Assembly: GCF_037975245.1 (NCBI RefSeq)
Contig: NC_092566.1
Location: 15,497,501 to 15,561,500, forward strand
Direction of reading: 5' to 3'
DNA: 64,000 bases
Origin: Apostichopus japonicus
Taxonomy: Eukaryota; Echinodermata; Holothuroidea; Aspidochirotida; Stichopodidae
In this document: positions 55,024 through 64,000 of the stretch, piece after piece
Layout of the letters: each line of letters begins with the position of its first letter
Numbering within the stretch: the stretch's first letter is position 1
The notes under the pieces: model-generated
The model's database searches: none
Told to the model about the DNA's origin: nothing
Seen by the model: only the letters and a program-made list of their open reading frames with translations
Made by a program: the position numbers and the translations under genes

Positions 55024-57346
55024 CTGGTCGATAAAAGAAAAAAGTTGTTAGTTTCTACATCAAAGGAATTTTTGTATTAAAACAGGTGTAGCAAAACTTT
55101 GGACTGGACAGCTAAGTTTGAATGGCTCAGGACTTTAGAGTTATTTTTGAGTCACTATGAGCAAAATTTGCTTTGATACATTCAAACTTGGCTTAAAATG
55201 TGTCCTACTCTTGATTTCTGTTCAGCGACTTGATGTCAAAGGTCATACAATCACGTTTGCCAGGGGCGTATCCAGGATTTTTCAATAGGGGGGGCGCCAG
55301 GCATGAATGATCGCCGTCCTGGGGGATGGGTCTAAGGGGAGGGGTGTGCAATTTTTGCTTTCAAAGAAGGGCTGAAATGCAAAATGGTGTCATATGCATG
55401 GGCGGCGATCCGTACTTCTGAGTGGGGGGGGGGGGGATATGACCTTGTTGACTATCTAAGCGTAGCGCCACCATGGGTTGGCGCGAAGCGTACAAGAAAA
55501 TTTTGGGATTAACAAACCCTCTAGATGGCCGGAAACGGCACTTCCCGAGGTTTCCAAGCGGCATATACCCAACTTTAAAATAGGGATGTCATGTCCGAAA
55601 TATCTCATAATCAGGATCCAAAATACTTTTTTTTTTAATTTTGGGTGTTATTTTGGGAAAATTGCCCCTGTCAATCTTGTTTCAGGCGCAACGTTAGAAT
55701 GTTCGAGAGCTCTGTTATGAAGAAAATGGCCTCATGCAGGCTATTATAGGCCTATACACATGCAATACACAATTACACATAGTTACATTCCTAGGTACTG
55801 ATTGCTAGGGCATCCAGATGAAACGTGTATTAAGCATTACCCTGGTTACATGAGATTCTCAGCTGTTCGAGGGAACATGTACGTGTGTAGGCCTACTATA
55901 GGGCCTGTATGAATACTATGAGGGTGCATATATGTACTATATCAATACCGTGGGCGCAATAATACATTTTGTTGTTATAGGGCCAATGAAGCCCACAGTC
56001 AACTATTTTTGCTTTATAAAGACGCTTTATTTGAAAAGATCGCACTGCGTTTATGGTAGGCGAGAAATGAAGCTAAAAAAGAGCAGTACATTAACGAAGA
56101 TGCATAAATGTAGGCATGAAAATATTATTATCCCTGGCATTTGGTGGGGGGGGGATATGGTGCATTACATCCCCTCCACCCATTTTCATGGGGGGATATA
56201 TCCCCACTCCACTCAGGATCGCCGCCCATGGCCATATGTGATCCATTTTTCGACCTATTAAGCAACATTTCCAGTAAATATGGACACAAAATGCACAATT
56301 TAGTATGGCTGGCATGTCATTTAGTGTTTATAGTGATAATACAAACACAATTACCATCTATGTTTCTAAAACTATTATGCCGTCGAACTTCGCCAGAACC
56401 TTTTTTTGGCAAACAAAAAATAAAGCATACGGGAGGGGGGGGGTTGAGCGATCACCGACATCTCACATAAAGGTCGTCATCATTTTTTTTTTTTGCTAAA
56501 CTTTTTTTTGTTTTTTTGGTGACGGCCAATAGGGGGGGCGCGCGCCTGTTGTGCCCCCCCCTGGATACGCCCCTGTTTGCAGCCAAAATTCTACCACCGA
56601 CCTTTGACAATCTATCACAATATATATTCTTTTTGAGTAGAGTGATATTTATATATACATTCATACTAAGCCTTGAATAAATTTCACGGATGAACTTTTG
56701 TTATATATTTTTTTTCAATATGACAACCTACTGTAAGAAAAAAACTGTCAAAATGGATCCCTCATGCACACTAGACACTACACTAGTACTAGATGCTCTT
56801 TGGGGCCAAATTGGGTACTCAGGCAGTCGACAAAACTTCACACACTACATTGCAAAGTTCTGACATTTTTAATGACTTCCAAGATAAATATGGCCTGTTG
56901 TGGTTTGTTAAAAGGAAGAAAAAAGGCCTTGTCTTTCAGAGATGCAACCCTACTGTGCTCAATAAACAGTAGCATAAACTAACTTTTCTGGTATTGCTAA
57001 ATGAAAATGTCACTAGAAAAAAGATGATAAAATTGTAAGACCTGTCATATACACTGTACAAATATAGCAAGATTTGCCGGTATATATTCTTAAAATTTTC
57101 AGTTTTTAATGAGAACAGAATTCATACAATTAACATAATAACAGAAGCATGATGAAGCTCTTTGTTTTTGACAGGTGGCAGAATGTTTGGGAAATACAGT
57201 GTTATTCTTACCCTGTACCCTCTGCCTTGATCACTGGTACTAGATCGGAGTCCATGTATATTTGTTCCTCCTTGAGTTCTCCTACCCTGTTGTGCTCGAG
57301 GATCATCGTCTTGCACTATATCACCGTTAGCCAGGATCCTGACCAT
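54721..57346 (-). CDS. FAM241B: FAM241B-like small membrane protein, two coding exons
   Basis: Coding exons 57346-57212 and 55023-54721 join in phase 0 into a 145-residue protein. It opens MVRILANGDIVQDDDPR, almost the same as the FAM241B (C10orf35) start as I recall it. A Gly/Gln-rich disordered stretch follows (residues about 18-75), then FEVINQKLLDLGVPRWNFG and HVVEPIV, and a hydrophobic helix around residues 110-135 (LIGFLIAMLLFGFRGLLVGG) typical of the DUF4605/FAM241 domain. The tail is QGGGQNQQRRR. The vertebrate protein is about 121 residues; the extra length is in the low-complexity linker. FAM241 proteins are small single-pass membrane proteins, and I know of no established biochemical activity. 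Donor GTAAGA and acceptor GACCAG are clean. A further acceptor (57368-57365) just upstream of the ATG implies a 5' non-coding exon. Confidence 0.9.
55261..56575. mobile_element. hAT-type element, TIR CAGGGGCGTATCCAGG, interrupted by another element
   Basis: Ends CAGGGGCGTATCCAGG and CCTGGATACGCCCCTG are perfect inverse. TTTGC is directly repeated at 55256-55260 and 56576-56580. It is the same family as 16722-18707. Without the nested insertion it is under 500 bp. It lies just upstream (higher coordinates) of FAM241B coding exon 2, inside that gene's intron. Confidence 0.85.
55397..56230. mobile_element. nested hAT MITE, TIR CATGGGCGGCGATCC
   Basis: The 15-bp inverted repeats at both ends are perfect. 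The flanks GTCATATG (55389-55396) and GCCATATG (56231-56238) agree at 7 of 8 positions, an 8-bp target duplication. The shared module lies at 55451-55549. Inserted into the 55261-56575 element. Confidence 0.85.
57212..57346 (-). CDS. FAM241B: FAM241B-like coding exon 1
   Basis: Forty-five codons from the ATG at 57346 to the donor GTAAGA (57211-57206). An acceptor with a long pyrimidine tract ends at 57365, 18 nt before the ATG, so this exon also holds a short piece of 5' UTR. The MVRILANG start is the family signature and fixes the start codon. Confidence 0.92.
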
Positions 57347-57829
57347 TTTCAGTTTGTAAAATACCTGTAAAAGAAAAGACAAACAAATGGCTAAAATCAG
57401 CAGCACTTTTCACCGCAGCCAGAATTGGCTCTCGGATATAGACCCTGTCACGACAAACAATATCACATTCACATCTACAACACCCCACATGTTACTTGAT
57501 TAAAAGTGATTAAAACAATAATATACAAAGAAAATGCACCAATATGTAGGGCAATTTTGGGCTCAGTCCTTTCCAAGTCACAATTGCAGTGGTTAACCTT
57601 TGGCTCAATGCAGATGCCACTTTTTTCTTAACATTAACAACATGCTATAGCCAACATACTGATATTATATTGTAGTAAATATATACTGCGTACCTATCTT
57701 AGGTTTAAACATCCAGTCCGAATTTCCCTACGAAATTAGGCATAGTAATATGTAACATAGGATATTAAATTTGTACAGTAGTTGCACCTTGGTAAACCAT
57801 GATTCAGCTTCAAATTATTTATCACTCAC

Positions 57830-57900
57830 CGTTCTGTGTGGATATGTGCTAGTTGCGCGAAAAATATAGACAACGATTTGTTTGACTATTTTTTACTACC
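57830..57900 (-). other. candidate 5' non-coding exon and start region of the FAM241B-like gene
   Basis: On the minus strand a strong donor, ACG|GTGAGT, lies with its last exon base at 57830. It could join to the acceptor ending at 57365 just before the coding start. The upstream exon limit is not visible; 57900 is only a rough bound. Confidence 0.4.
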
Positions 57901-58439
57901 TCCCACACAAAGCTGAAAAGGTCTAGAGTCTTTATGCCATTGGATTATTTAAGTACTATTCGCTGATGAAGATTTTTTTCATTTGCTTTGGTAGTTAATG
58001 CGGGTACCATCAGGCTTCCTATCAGACCCAGTAATTTAACGTTACAACTTTACACTGTTACAGCGGCTGTAGAGAAAGTACAACCAGATTAGTAGTCGAT
58101 AATGTTTACTTATCGCTACGGAAAGCCCAAACTGCAAAAATTAAGTGGGAAAATAAAAGAATAAGCCAAACAAACTGCAGAGTACGTACTTGGCGTTCAA
58201 GAAACAGAAAACATTAAGAAAACAAATACTAATTTTTGGCCCTTCCTATTACCAGTGATTATAAACTTTGACCTTTATGGAATGAAATTTTACATTATTA
58301 TACAATTGCGTTTAAGTGTGTACACTAATCCATGCCTTCTCCTTTCTATTTCCCAATTTTCATTATGGAAAAACGATTTAATAATTAAGTATTGCACTTT
58401 TTCATCCTTATCCATACAACAAATGTACAATAACTGAGT

Positions 58440-58800
58440 GAATATTATTTGTATATATGAACACCGCACTTTGTTCTATGCTCTCTCTGGAAAATGTTGT
58501 TATTAGCTGGAAACACGTAAGTGAATGAAAAAATATATAATAATAATTCAAAAGGGAAAAATATAAATTTAAAAGTGGGCCTGACGTTTCGATCCTAGCA
58601 GGATCTTCTTCATAGGCTAAATGACAAGTAACAGAAAATACAAGGGACAAAATATAAGCACATAATACATCATAGGCCGGGTGAACACAAAAGTGATTGA
58701 TGTAAGATGATGTAAGATGATGAGGGACAAAGAGAAGTTGGGAATGAAGTAGGGAATAAACGGCAGAAGAAAGGTAAGTCATGTCCTTCCTGAAAAAAAT
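58440..58800 (-). mobile_element. decayed Penelope-like element terminal region
   Basis: The minus strand reads TGAAGAAGATCC, then GGATCGAAACGTCAGG, the typical end sequence of Penelope-like elements across animals. The surrounding AT-rich sequence has no recognisable reverse transcriptase. It lies between the divergent FAM241B-like and USO1 genes. The boundaries are approximate. Confidence 0.5.
58587..58613 (-). ncRNA. degenerate hammerhead-like motif
   Basis: Stem II GAUCC/GGAUC is perfect and GAAA is intact. Stem I GCCU/AGGC can form and stem III is the minimal AC/GU. The first core base is A where C is needed (AUGAAGA instead of CUGAAGA), so it is probably inactive. Confidence 0.5.
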
Positions 58801-59581
58801 AAGAGAGAAAACGTTTAGTTCTTTTCTGAACAGGCTGTGAGGATGCCAGTGTACTTTCCTTTATGAAATATATGAATGTCTTGGCATTGCCAACAAAATT
58901 TTTACTTTTTATTGATAAGAAAGAAATACAAAGGCCACTCCATGTCTCCCGGTCACAGAGGGGCCTGGTTCAATGAACCGCCCAAACTGGATACGCGCTA
59001 CCCATTTGAATACTCTTGTATGTATCTTTTCCAATAATGCTACGAATCGCAATCGAAATTGTAACAAATGTAACTTGACACAGACACGTTGAGTCGGTCA
59101 ATTTAAGGTTGCATGTTGCATGTGTTCTTTGAAAGAAAGTTAGTGTTCGGATTTGTTTTTATGCCATACATATACTGCTTTAGATTACTTGAAACATACT
59201 ATACTCAAGTTATCGTATTTATTGTATTGTATATCGATCCACTAGCAATTATTTGTGGGTAGCATGATTCTTTTGCACCTTGTTTAAATTGGATCGACGC
59301 GGATGTTCATTGCCGCAGGCCTTACGGCGATTCAGAGTATGATAGATATTTATATATAGCAAGTATATAACATTAGTTTTGGCCAGCCATCTTATTCTAA
59401 ACATGAATATGCATTATCATATTTTCGTGCAGTATCGTCTATTGAGCCACGTCTTACAAGTTAGGCATCGAATGCTGTTAACCTTTTGTTCTTCTTTGTT
59501 CTATATTAGATTGCTTTTCACAAGCATCGAATAATTGTCGCTTCAATTTTCCCTGTTATACTTGGATGAAGTAGATTAGAG

Positions 59582-59647
59582 ATGAGTTTCATTTCACGAG
59601 CGTTCGGAGGAAATGCAAATGTGGCCCAGCCGTCTGGTGCTGACACG
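59582..59647 (+). CDS. USO1: USO1 coding exon 1
   Basis: Twenty-two codons beginning MSFISRAFGG and ending GADT, followed by the donor GTACAT at 59648. The leader is hydrophobic then Gly-rich, like the short N-terminus of animal USO1. The donor is weaker than consensus at +3 to +5, but phase 0 and the exact junction with IGKLCDRV support it. Confidence 0.8.
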
Positions 59648-62600
59648 GTACATACCGACATTAATTAGGCTAGTTCCGCGAAATAGAAAAATTGTGTATC
59701 GCAAATGTTGTGTAGCCTAACGTACTTTTGGCTAAGAAGTAGATAAGGGCTTAATGCAATGTAGCCTCTGTTAATTGGATGTTAACCTCATTTTCTCACG
59801 ATCTCTGGTTAAAGTTAAGATAATTTGTTTTGGATGAATGTAATGATCCAAGATGTCGTTCGTAAGGCCTAGGGCCTAAGATTAAGGCCGTGGCTATTCT
59901 TACGACTAGTCGTAACAATTATTTATAAACTATTCTTACGACAAAGGCGAATTCAAGCGTAGTAAAGTAAATAAAGCAACTGCGCATGTAGTAGGGGTAA
60001 CCCTAACCCTAACTTTAACCCTAAACCCCAATCCTAACCCTAACCGGAAATTATTGTTACTCCTGGTCGTAAAAAATAGTACTCCTGTCATAAAAATAGC
60101 AACTGCGCATGCGTAATCGGAAATTATTGTTACGAATAGTCGTAAGAATAGCCACTTTGTAAGATTAACACTGCATTAGGCTAAGTTGCTAACGAGGAGG
60201 ATACTACAACTTACATTATAAGTACACTAATCTTGTTGTAAGTTTGTGTAACCCTCGGAGAATAACTTGTGTTAGTGTTAAGGTATTGTAAGGCAATTGT
60301 GAAATAAATAAATTTGTTCCAACATTTGCTTCATGTAATATGTAGTCTATACTGAAAGTTTGGTACTAATTTAGAATTCGACTACTCGACTAACCCCTAA
60401 CCCTATTCCCTACTTCCTAACCTATTCACTGACTGTTATTCTATTGAGCACACACGTTCAGCCGGATTATACAGTTGTTATTCTGCCGATTCGAAGTAAG
60501 CTTTCCTATTCATATGGTACGGATTCTAAAGTTAGGCCGAAAGTTCCTGCTGGTCTATCCCAGAAACATTTGAGCCATGTGTCTGAGGGAATTATGCTCT
60601 GAAGTGAGCAATTATAGTGGTGTATGTAAATGTATTATGAGAGGCGATCAAACTTGGTCATTCTACAATAGAGTAATATTGATTTCAGTTACACTAACAG
60701 ATAGCTTTCCTTTCTCACAGATTGGAAAACTATGTGATCGAGTGAAGTCATCTACCCTTCTTGATGACCGAAGAGATGCTGTTAGAGCCCTCAAGGCTCT
60801 TTCGAAGGTAGGTCCTAACTAAATTGATTGCATGTCAGCTTTGCATTGTGTGCTGCCCCATTCAGCGATATCCACCGTGATCCCATTGAGTACTAGTACA
60901 AGGGTATTTATAGGAGAAGCATTATTGAGGGGTTAGATGTAGATCCTTGACCAAATGACTTGAACCATGTGTCTGAGTACGTCTTCCATTATCTGAACAG
61001 TTCAGAGAGATATCTATCCTCTCAACCTTAATTAAATCTATGAATTGACTTGAAATTAGATGTTTGGCTCTCAAGTTGATTAATTTGTAACCTCATAAGC
61101 TTCCGTCTGAAAATACTTTATGTGTACTCCATATTATTTGGTTGTTTGTCCTAAAATAAGTTTCTTATCCAGGCTGGTTTTAATAAAACAAAATGATATG
61201 CAACCAGTGCCAAATTGACATATCAAGCCAAATTTATATCAGCACAAAACCATGAAATTTGCACTTCTTTATAAACTAAAAATTAAACCTGAAAATTGTA
61301 AACACTAAATTATTTCCTATCAATACTGTTTTCCTGAGTATTACAGTAGGTTGATGCACCCCTATCATCTCCAAATGCTGTGATCAATATGAACAGATGT
61401 ATATTTCTTAGACCTATTCACCACATAAATGAACACTAATATGTTTTTATTTATATGTATATTATTAATATGTTTGATAATATATATTTATTTTTGAAGT
61501 GTTGTTTAAAACTGCTTCTTTTCTCTGTGTTACTGAACTTTACAGATTTGTAGAAAGAAATGTTTACTATTAATGTGTGGTGTTGTCCTCTTTTTTTGTC
61601 CAGAAATTTCGGCTGGAGGTCGGTACCCAAGCTATGGATCTACTGATCCATGTTCTCCAAACGGACAGCAGTGATTCAGAGATTACTGGCTATGCATTGG
61701 ATACTATCTACAACATAGTCTCTGTCCAACCAGATGAGATCGAAGGTAATCAAATAGAATGATTCAATATTCCAACCACACATGAAGCAGGGGCATAGCC
61801 CTGGACTTTTTTTCCTTAGGGAGCCCAAGACATTTCTAGGGGGACTGGCAGAATCTATTTGTGGGAAAAAAGTTGGGGTTGGGGAACATTGGGGGATGGG
61901 GAAGACCAGGGGGCTAGGCTATGGTACCGATGTTTACAGGTTGTTTACTTTCATATTGAAGCCCCATAGACTCCAATATTAATACTTTATTTAAAAAAGA
62001 CCTTCTTAGTTTCTTTAGAGTGAGCTATGTTGTATGAGTTTAGTTGTACATGGTTTAAGTTAAGTCATTTAACTTCCCCATCCCCCAATGTGTGGCTTCG
62101 CGTGCCACACATTGGGGGATGGGGAAGACCAGGGGGCTAGGCTATGGTACCGATGTTTACAGGTTGTTTACTGTCATATTGAAGCCCCATAGACTCCAAT
62201 ATTAATACTTTATTTAAAAAAGACCTTAGTTTCTTTAGAGTGAGCTATGTTGTATGAGTTTAGTTGTACATGGTTAAAGTTAAGTCATTTAGCTTGTGTA
62301 GATGTCCAGTGTTATCAAGTTAGCTAGGTCTGACTAATTCCTGAAATATGTGAGTATATATTTGAGTGCAAATGGTCTGATACATTGAATTAAATACCTC
62401 ACTGAAACAAATGATCATGCTCATTAATAACATTGGCAGCAAACCTGGAGTGTGGTGGGGGGGGGGGGTTGGGTTGGGGAGGGGAGATACACCCCACTTT
62501 GATGACAAACCTGAACAAAACCACTTTACATCAATTTATAACTGTCATTTCTGTTTATGGAAAATCCTTTTTTGCAACTTAATTCTGCATAATTAATTCA

Positions 62601-63115
62601 TTTAAGTTTTGCAAAAAGTCATCCTTTTTTTTCTTGTGATACCCCTTTATTCAGAAATAGTCAAATTTTGGCAAAGAATATGCATAAGTGTCATAAATTT
62701 TGTAAGCTTTTGAGGTGATTTTGTGATCTTTGGTCCTTAAGTCAAAGTCACATATCCCACTGCCCTTCAAAGATTTGTTGCCCTCCCACCCCCCCCCCCC
62801 CCCCTTCTTCCACCCTATCCAGTGTTAGATCTTTTGTATCATTGTAACATTTCATTCATACCAGTAAAAGTACCGGAGAGGATTGTTGCAAGAAAGTGAG
62901 CCAATGTTTTACGGTACATTTTCAATAGAATACTGCATTGAATCAGAATTTATTTTTAAGAAAAATGTTTCTTTGCTTGTTTTAAATAAGATGAAATGGA
63001 GGAGAATCAACAACAGCCTAAGATTGATCAAGAACAGGCATCACTTGCCAAGCAGTTTGCAGAAATATTTATTAACAAACCAGAAAATGTTGCCCAATTG
63101 TTGGGATTGCTGGAG
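59582..63115 (+). CDS. USO1: USO1/p115 vesicle tethering factor, first four coding exons (3' partial)
   Basis: USO1 (p115) is a peripheral Golgi tether that links COPI/COPII vesicles to their targets through an N-terminal armadillo-like globular head and a C-terminal coiled coil. Four exons (59582-59647, 60721-60807, 61604-61745, 62991-63115) join in frame (phases 0, 0, 1) into 140 residues matching the head's N-terminus: a short variable leader, then KLCDRVKSSTLLDDRRDAVR, LEVGTQAMDLLIHVLQTD, GYALDTIYNIVS, an acidic/Gln-rich linker, and FAEIFINKPENVAQLLGLLE. These correspond block by block to the vertebrate protein as I remember it. All introns are GT-AG. The start is the ATG whose 22-codon exon splices exactly onto IGKLCDRV, the usual beginning of the conserved part. 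The next exon was not found before 64000, so most of the protein (the family is roughly 900 residues) lies outside. It is divergent from the FAM241B-like gene upstream. No frameshift or stop is seen. Confidence 0.93.
59890..60155. mobile_element. MITE with an internal telomere-like tract, in USO1 intron 1
   Basis: Inverted ends of about 35 bp start GTGGCTATTCTTACGACTA on each side, with a few mismatches. The interior contains a degenerate CCCTAA array (59998-60044) and two copies of AACTGCGCATG. No target duplication is recognised. Confidence 0.75.
59998..60044 (+). repeat. interstitial telomere-like (CCCTAA)n tract
   Basis: About seven units of CCCTAA/CCCTAAA, some mutated, between the inverted ends of the surrounding MITE. 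A looser CTAACCCCTAACCC patch recurs near 60388-60402. Confidence 0.8.
60721..60807 (+). CDS. USO1: USO1 coding exon 2
   Basis: Acceptor TTTCTCACAG ends at 60720 and donor GTAGGT starts at 60808. The 29 codons include STLLDDRRDAVRALKALSK, the most conserved stretch of the USO1 head N-terminus. Confidence 0.95.
61604..61745 (+). CDS. USO1: USO1 coding exon 3
   Basis: A pyrimidine-rich acceptor ends in CAG at 61601-61603. The 142-nt exon encodes KFRLEVGTQAMDLLIHVLQT and GYALDTIYNIVSVQPDEIEG and ends in phase 1 before the donor GTAATC at 61746. Confidence 0.95.
61887..62292 (+). repeat. local duplication with inverted junction in USO1 intron 3
   Basis: 61887-62072 recurs at 62110-62292 with two substitutions and a 3-bp loss. 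Between the copies is a perfect inverted repeat with 24-bp arms (62073-62096 and 62104-62127) and a 7-nt spacer TTCGCGT. Confidence 0.9.
62991..63115 (+). CDS. USO1: USO1 coding exon 4
   Basis: Acceptor AAATAAG ends at 62990 after a T-rich tract. The split codon G|AT completes an Asp, then an acidic/Gln-rich linker leads into KQFAEIFINKPENVAQLLGL. Donor GTATAG starts at 63116. The linker varies between species; the FAEIFI...ENVAQLL block is the recognisable part. Confidence 0.92.
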
Positions 63116-64000
63116 GTATAGTACATCTCTTTAACTTTCATAAGTCATATTTTTAATAATTAATTTTTTTTTTTTTGGGGGGGGGGGTAAATTAGTAAAT
63201 ATGTTTTTATGGTTGGTATTTAGTTAGTCAGATGAGGTCTTTGTGTTACACTGTATGTTATGTGGAGAGGTATGGATTGTACAGAAGTCTGTGCTGGATG
63301 AGCTAAAAGTTAAAAGTGTAGTTTTGTGTTTAAATTGATGTGATGAGTACTTAGAGCTAGATGAGGTATGGTTCTTACTTCCTGTACTTTCCTGTACTTT
63401 CCTGTACTTTCCTGTAATATGTTAGAAGTACATTACAGTGTGGTTTGTACCTCAAGTCAAAATGAGGCAAATCATGATTTGAAGTTTGTATCATATGGGG
63501 TATATGTATGTGATGTGTATTAGGGACTAAAGGAGGTATGTGATTTGAGCCTTTTGAGTTGGAGTGATATTTGTCGCAAAACAATTTTTTCCCCCTTTAA
63601 TTTGGTTTAAAAGGAAATATGTATGTTACAGGATGGCTCTATTTTAGAAATCTGAGGTACTGCTTATTTGTCAAATTTAATGAAGTACATTTTTGTTCGT
63701 TTCATGAGCCCAATGATGTGACATTACTTTAGTTGGTACTGTACTGATCGAGAAGGAATGTCTTACTTGTAAGTGTGAACTTACACTAGACGTAAAGTTG
63801 AAATAGCCGACTTAAATGCAGGATTTTGGGAGATCCCGAACCTTGCGAGCCACTCGTGGGGATCAAATTGCAAATGCATGGACAGCTTAGTTTTAGCTTA
63901 TAGCTTTTTTTTGCAGCCCATAATCCTGTGTAACAATGACCATGAAGGATTTGCGAAAGTTCTGATGTTTTATGCTTTTAGCCATTAAATAATATCAGTT
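63116..64000 (+). other. USO1 intron after exon 4
   Basis: G run at 63177-63187 and the 10-bp repeat at 63378-63416. No further USO1 exon was recognised to the end. Confidence 0.75.
63378..63416. repeat. TTTCCTGTAC tandem repeat
   Basis: Four copies of a 10-bp unit in the USO1 intron after exon 4. Confidence 0.9.

Larger units (their letters stand above)
57901..59581. promoter_or_regulatory. divergent upstream region shared by the FAM241B-like gene and USO1
   Basis: The two genes face away from each other, so this stretch should hold both promoters. I see no TATA box or GC-rich island at convincing positions. A decayed Penelope-like fragment (about 58440-58800) occupies the middle. The assignment follows from gene arrangement only. 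Confidence 0.45.

Overview
This is a 64 kb, AT-rich, intron-containing, transposon-dense eukaryotic window. The two recognisable gene pairs, the retroelement mix (BEL/Pao, Penelope-like, CR1/L2-type LINEs, tRNA-derived SINEs, several hAT families) and the very long (TA)n arrays point to a bilaterian invertebrate, most likely a marine one. An echinoderm such as a sea cucumber is my best guess, but it rests on general repeat character and is weak. Nothing suggests a bacterial or organellar source.

Host genes are few. (1) At 36370-36986 on the minus strand is the first coding exon of a class A (rhodopsin-like) GPCR, closest by motif to tachykinin/neuropeptide receptors, ending at a clean splice donor; its later exons were not found. 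(2) At 54721-57346 on the minus strand is a complete two-coding-exon FAM241B-like small membrane protein gene. (3) At 59582-63115 on the plus strand are the first four coding exons of USO1 (p115, general vesicular transport factor), continuing past the window end. FAM241B and USO1 are divergently arranged, with about 2.2 kb between their start codons.

The rest is repeats. 0-16 kb: long (TA)n arrays, a tRNA-derived SINE, TCG/TCA triplet tracts, a TTAA-flanked MITE and a LINE 3' end. In the (TA)n arrays at 4.07 and 8.4 kb lie elements carrying hammerhead-ribozyme folds, one as a perfect 84-bp-arm palindrome. 16-24 kb: a cluster of hAT-type elements and a near-identical 1.66 kb tandem duplication. 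24-34 kb: mostly unrecognised sequence, a 0.6 kb minisatellite and a 5'-truncated LINE. 34-36 kb: a Penelope-like element with inverted ends and a hammerhead-like core between (TA)n arrays. 40-43.3 kb: a decayed BEL/Pao element lacking its reverse transcriptase. 44-54 kb: a 212-bp (TA)n array, a SINE, a GGAT minisatellite and short MITEs. 55.3-56.6 kb: one hAT-type element nested in another. In the USO1 introns: a MITE holding a telomere-like tract, and a local duplication with an inverted junction.

The most unusual material is the set of four hammerhead-like motifs, three of them in or beside (TA)n arrays, and a roughly 100-bp module shared by DNA-transposon families that have different terminal inverted repeats.
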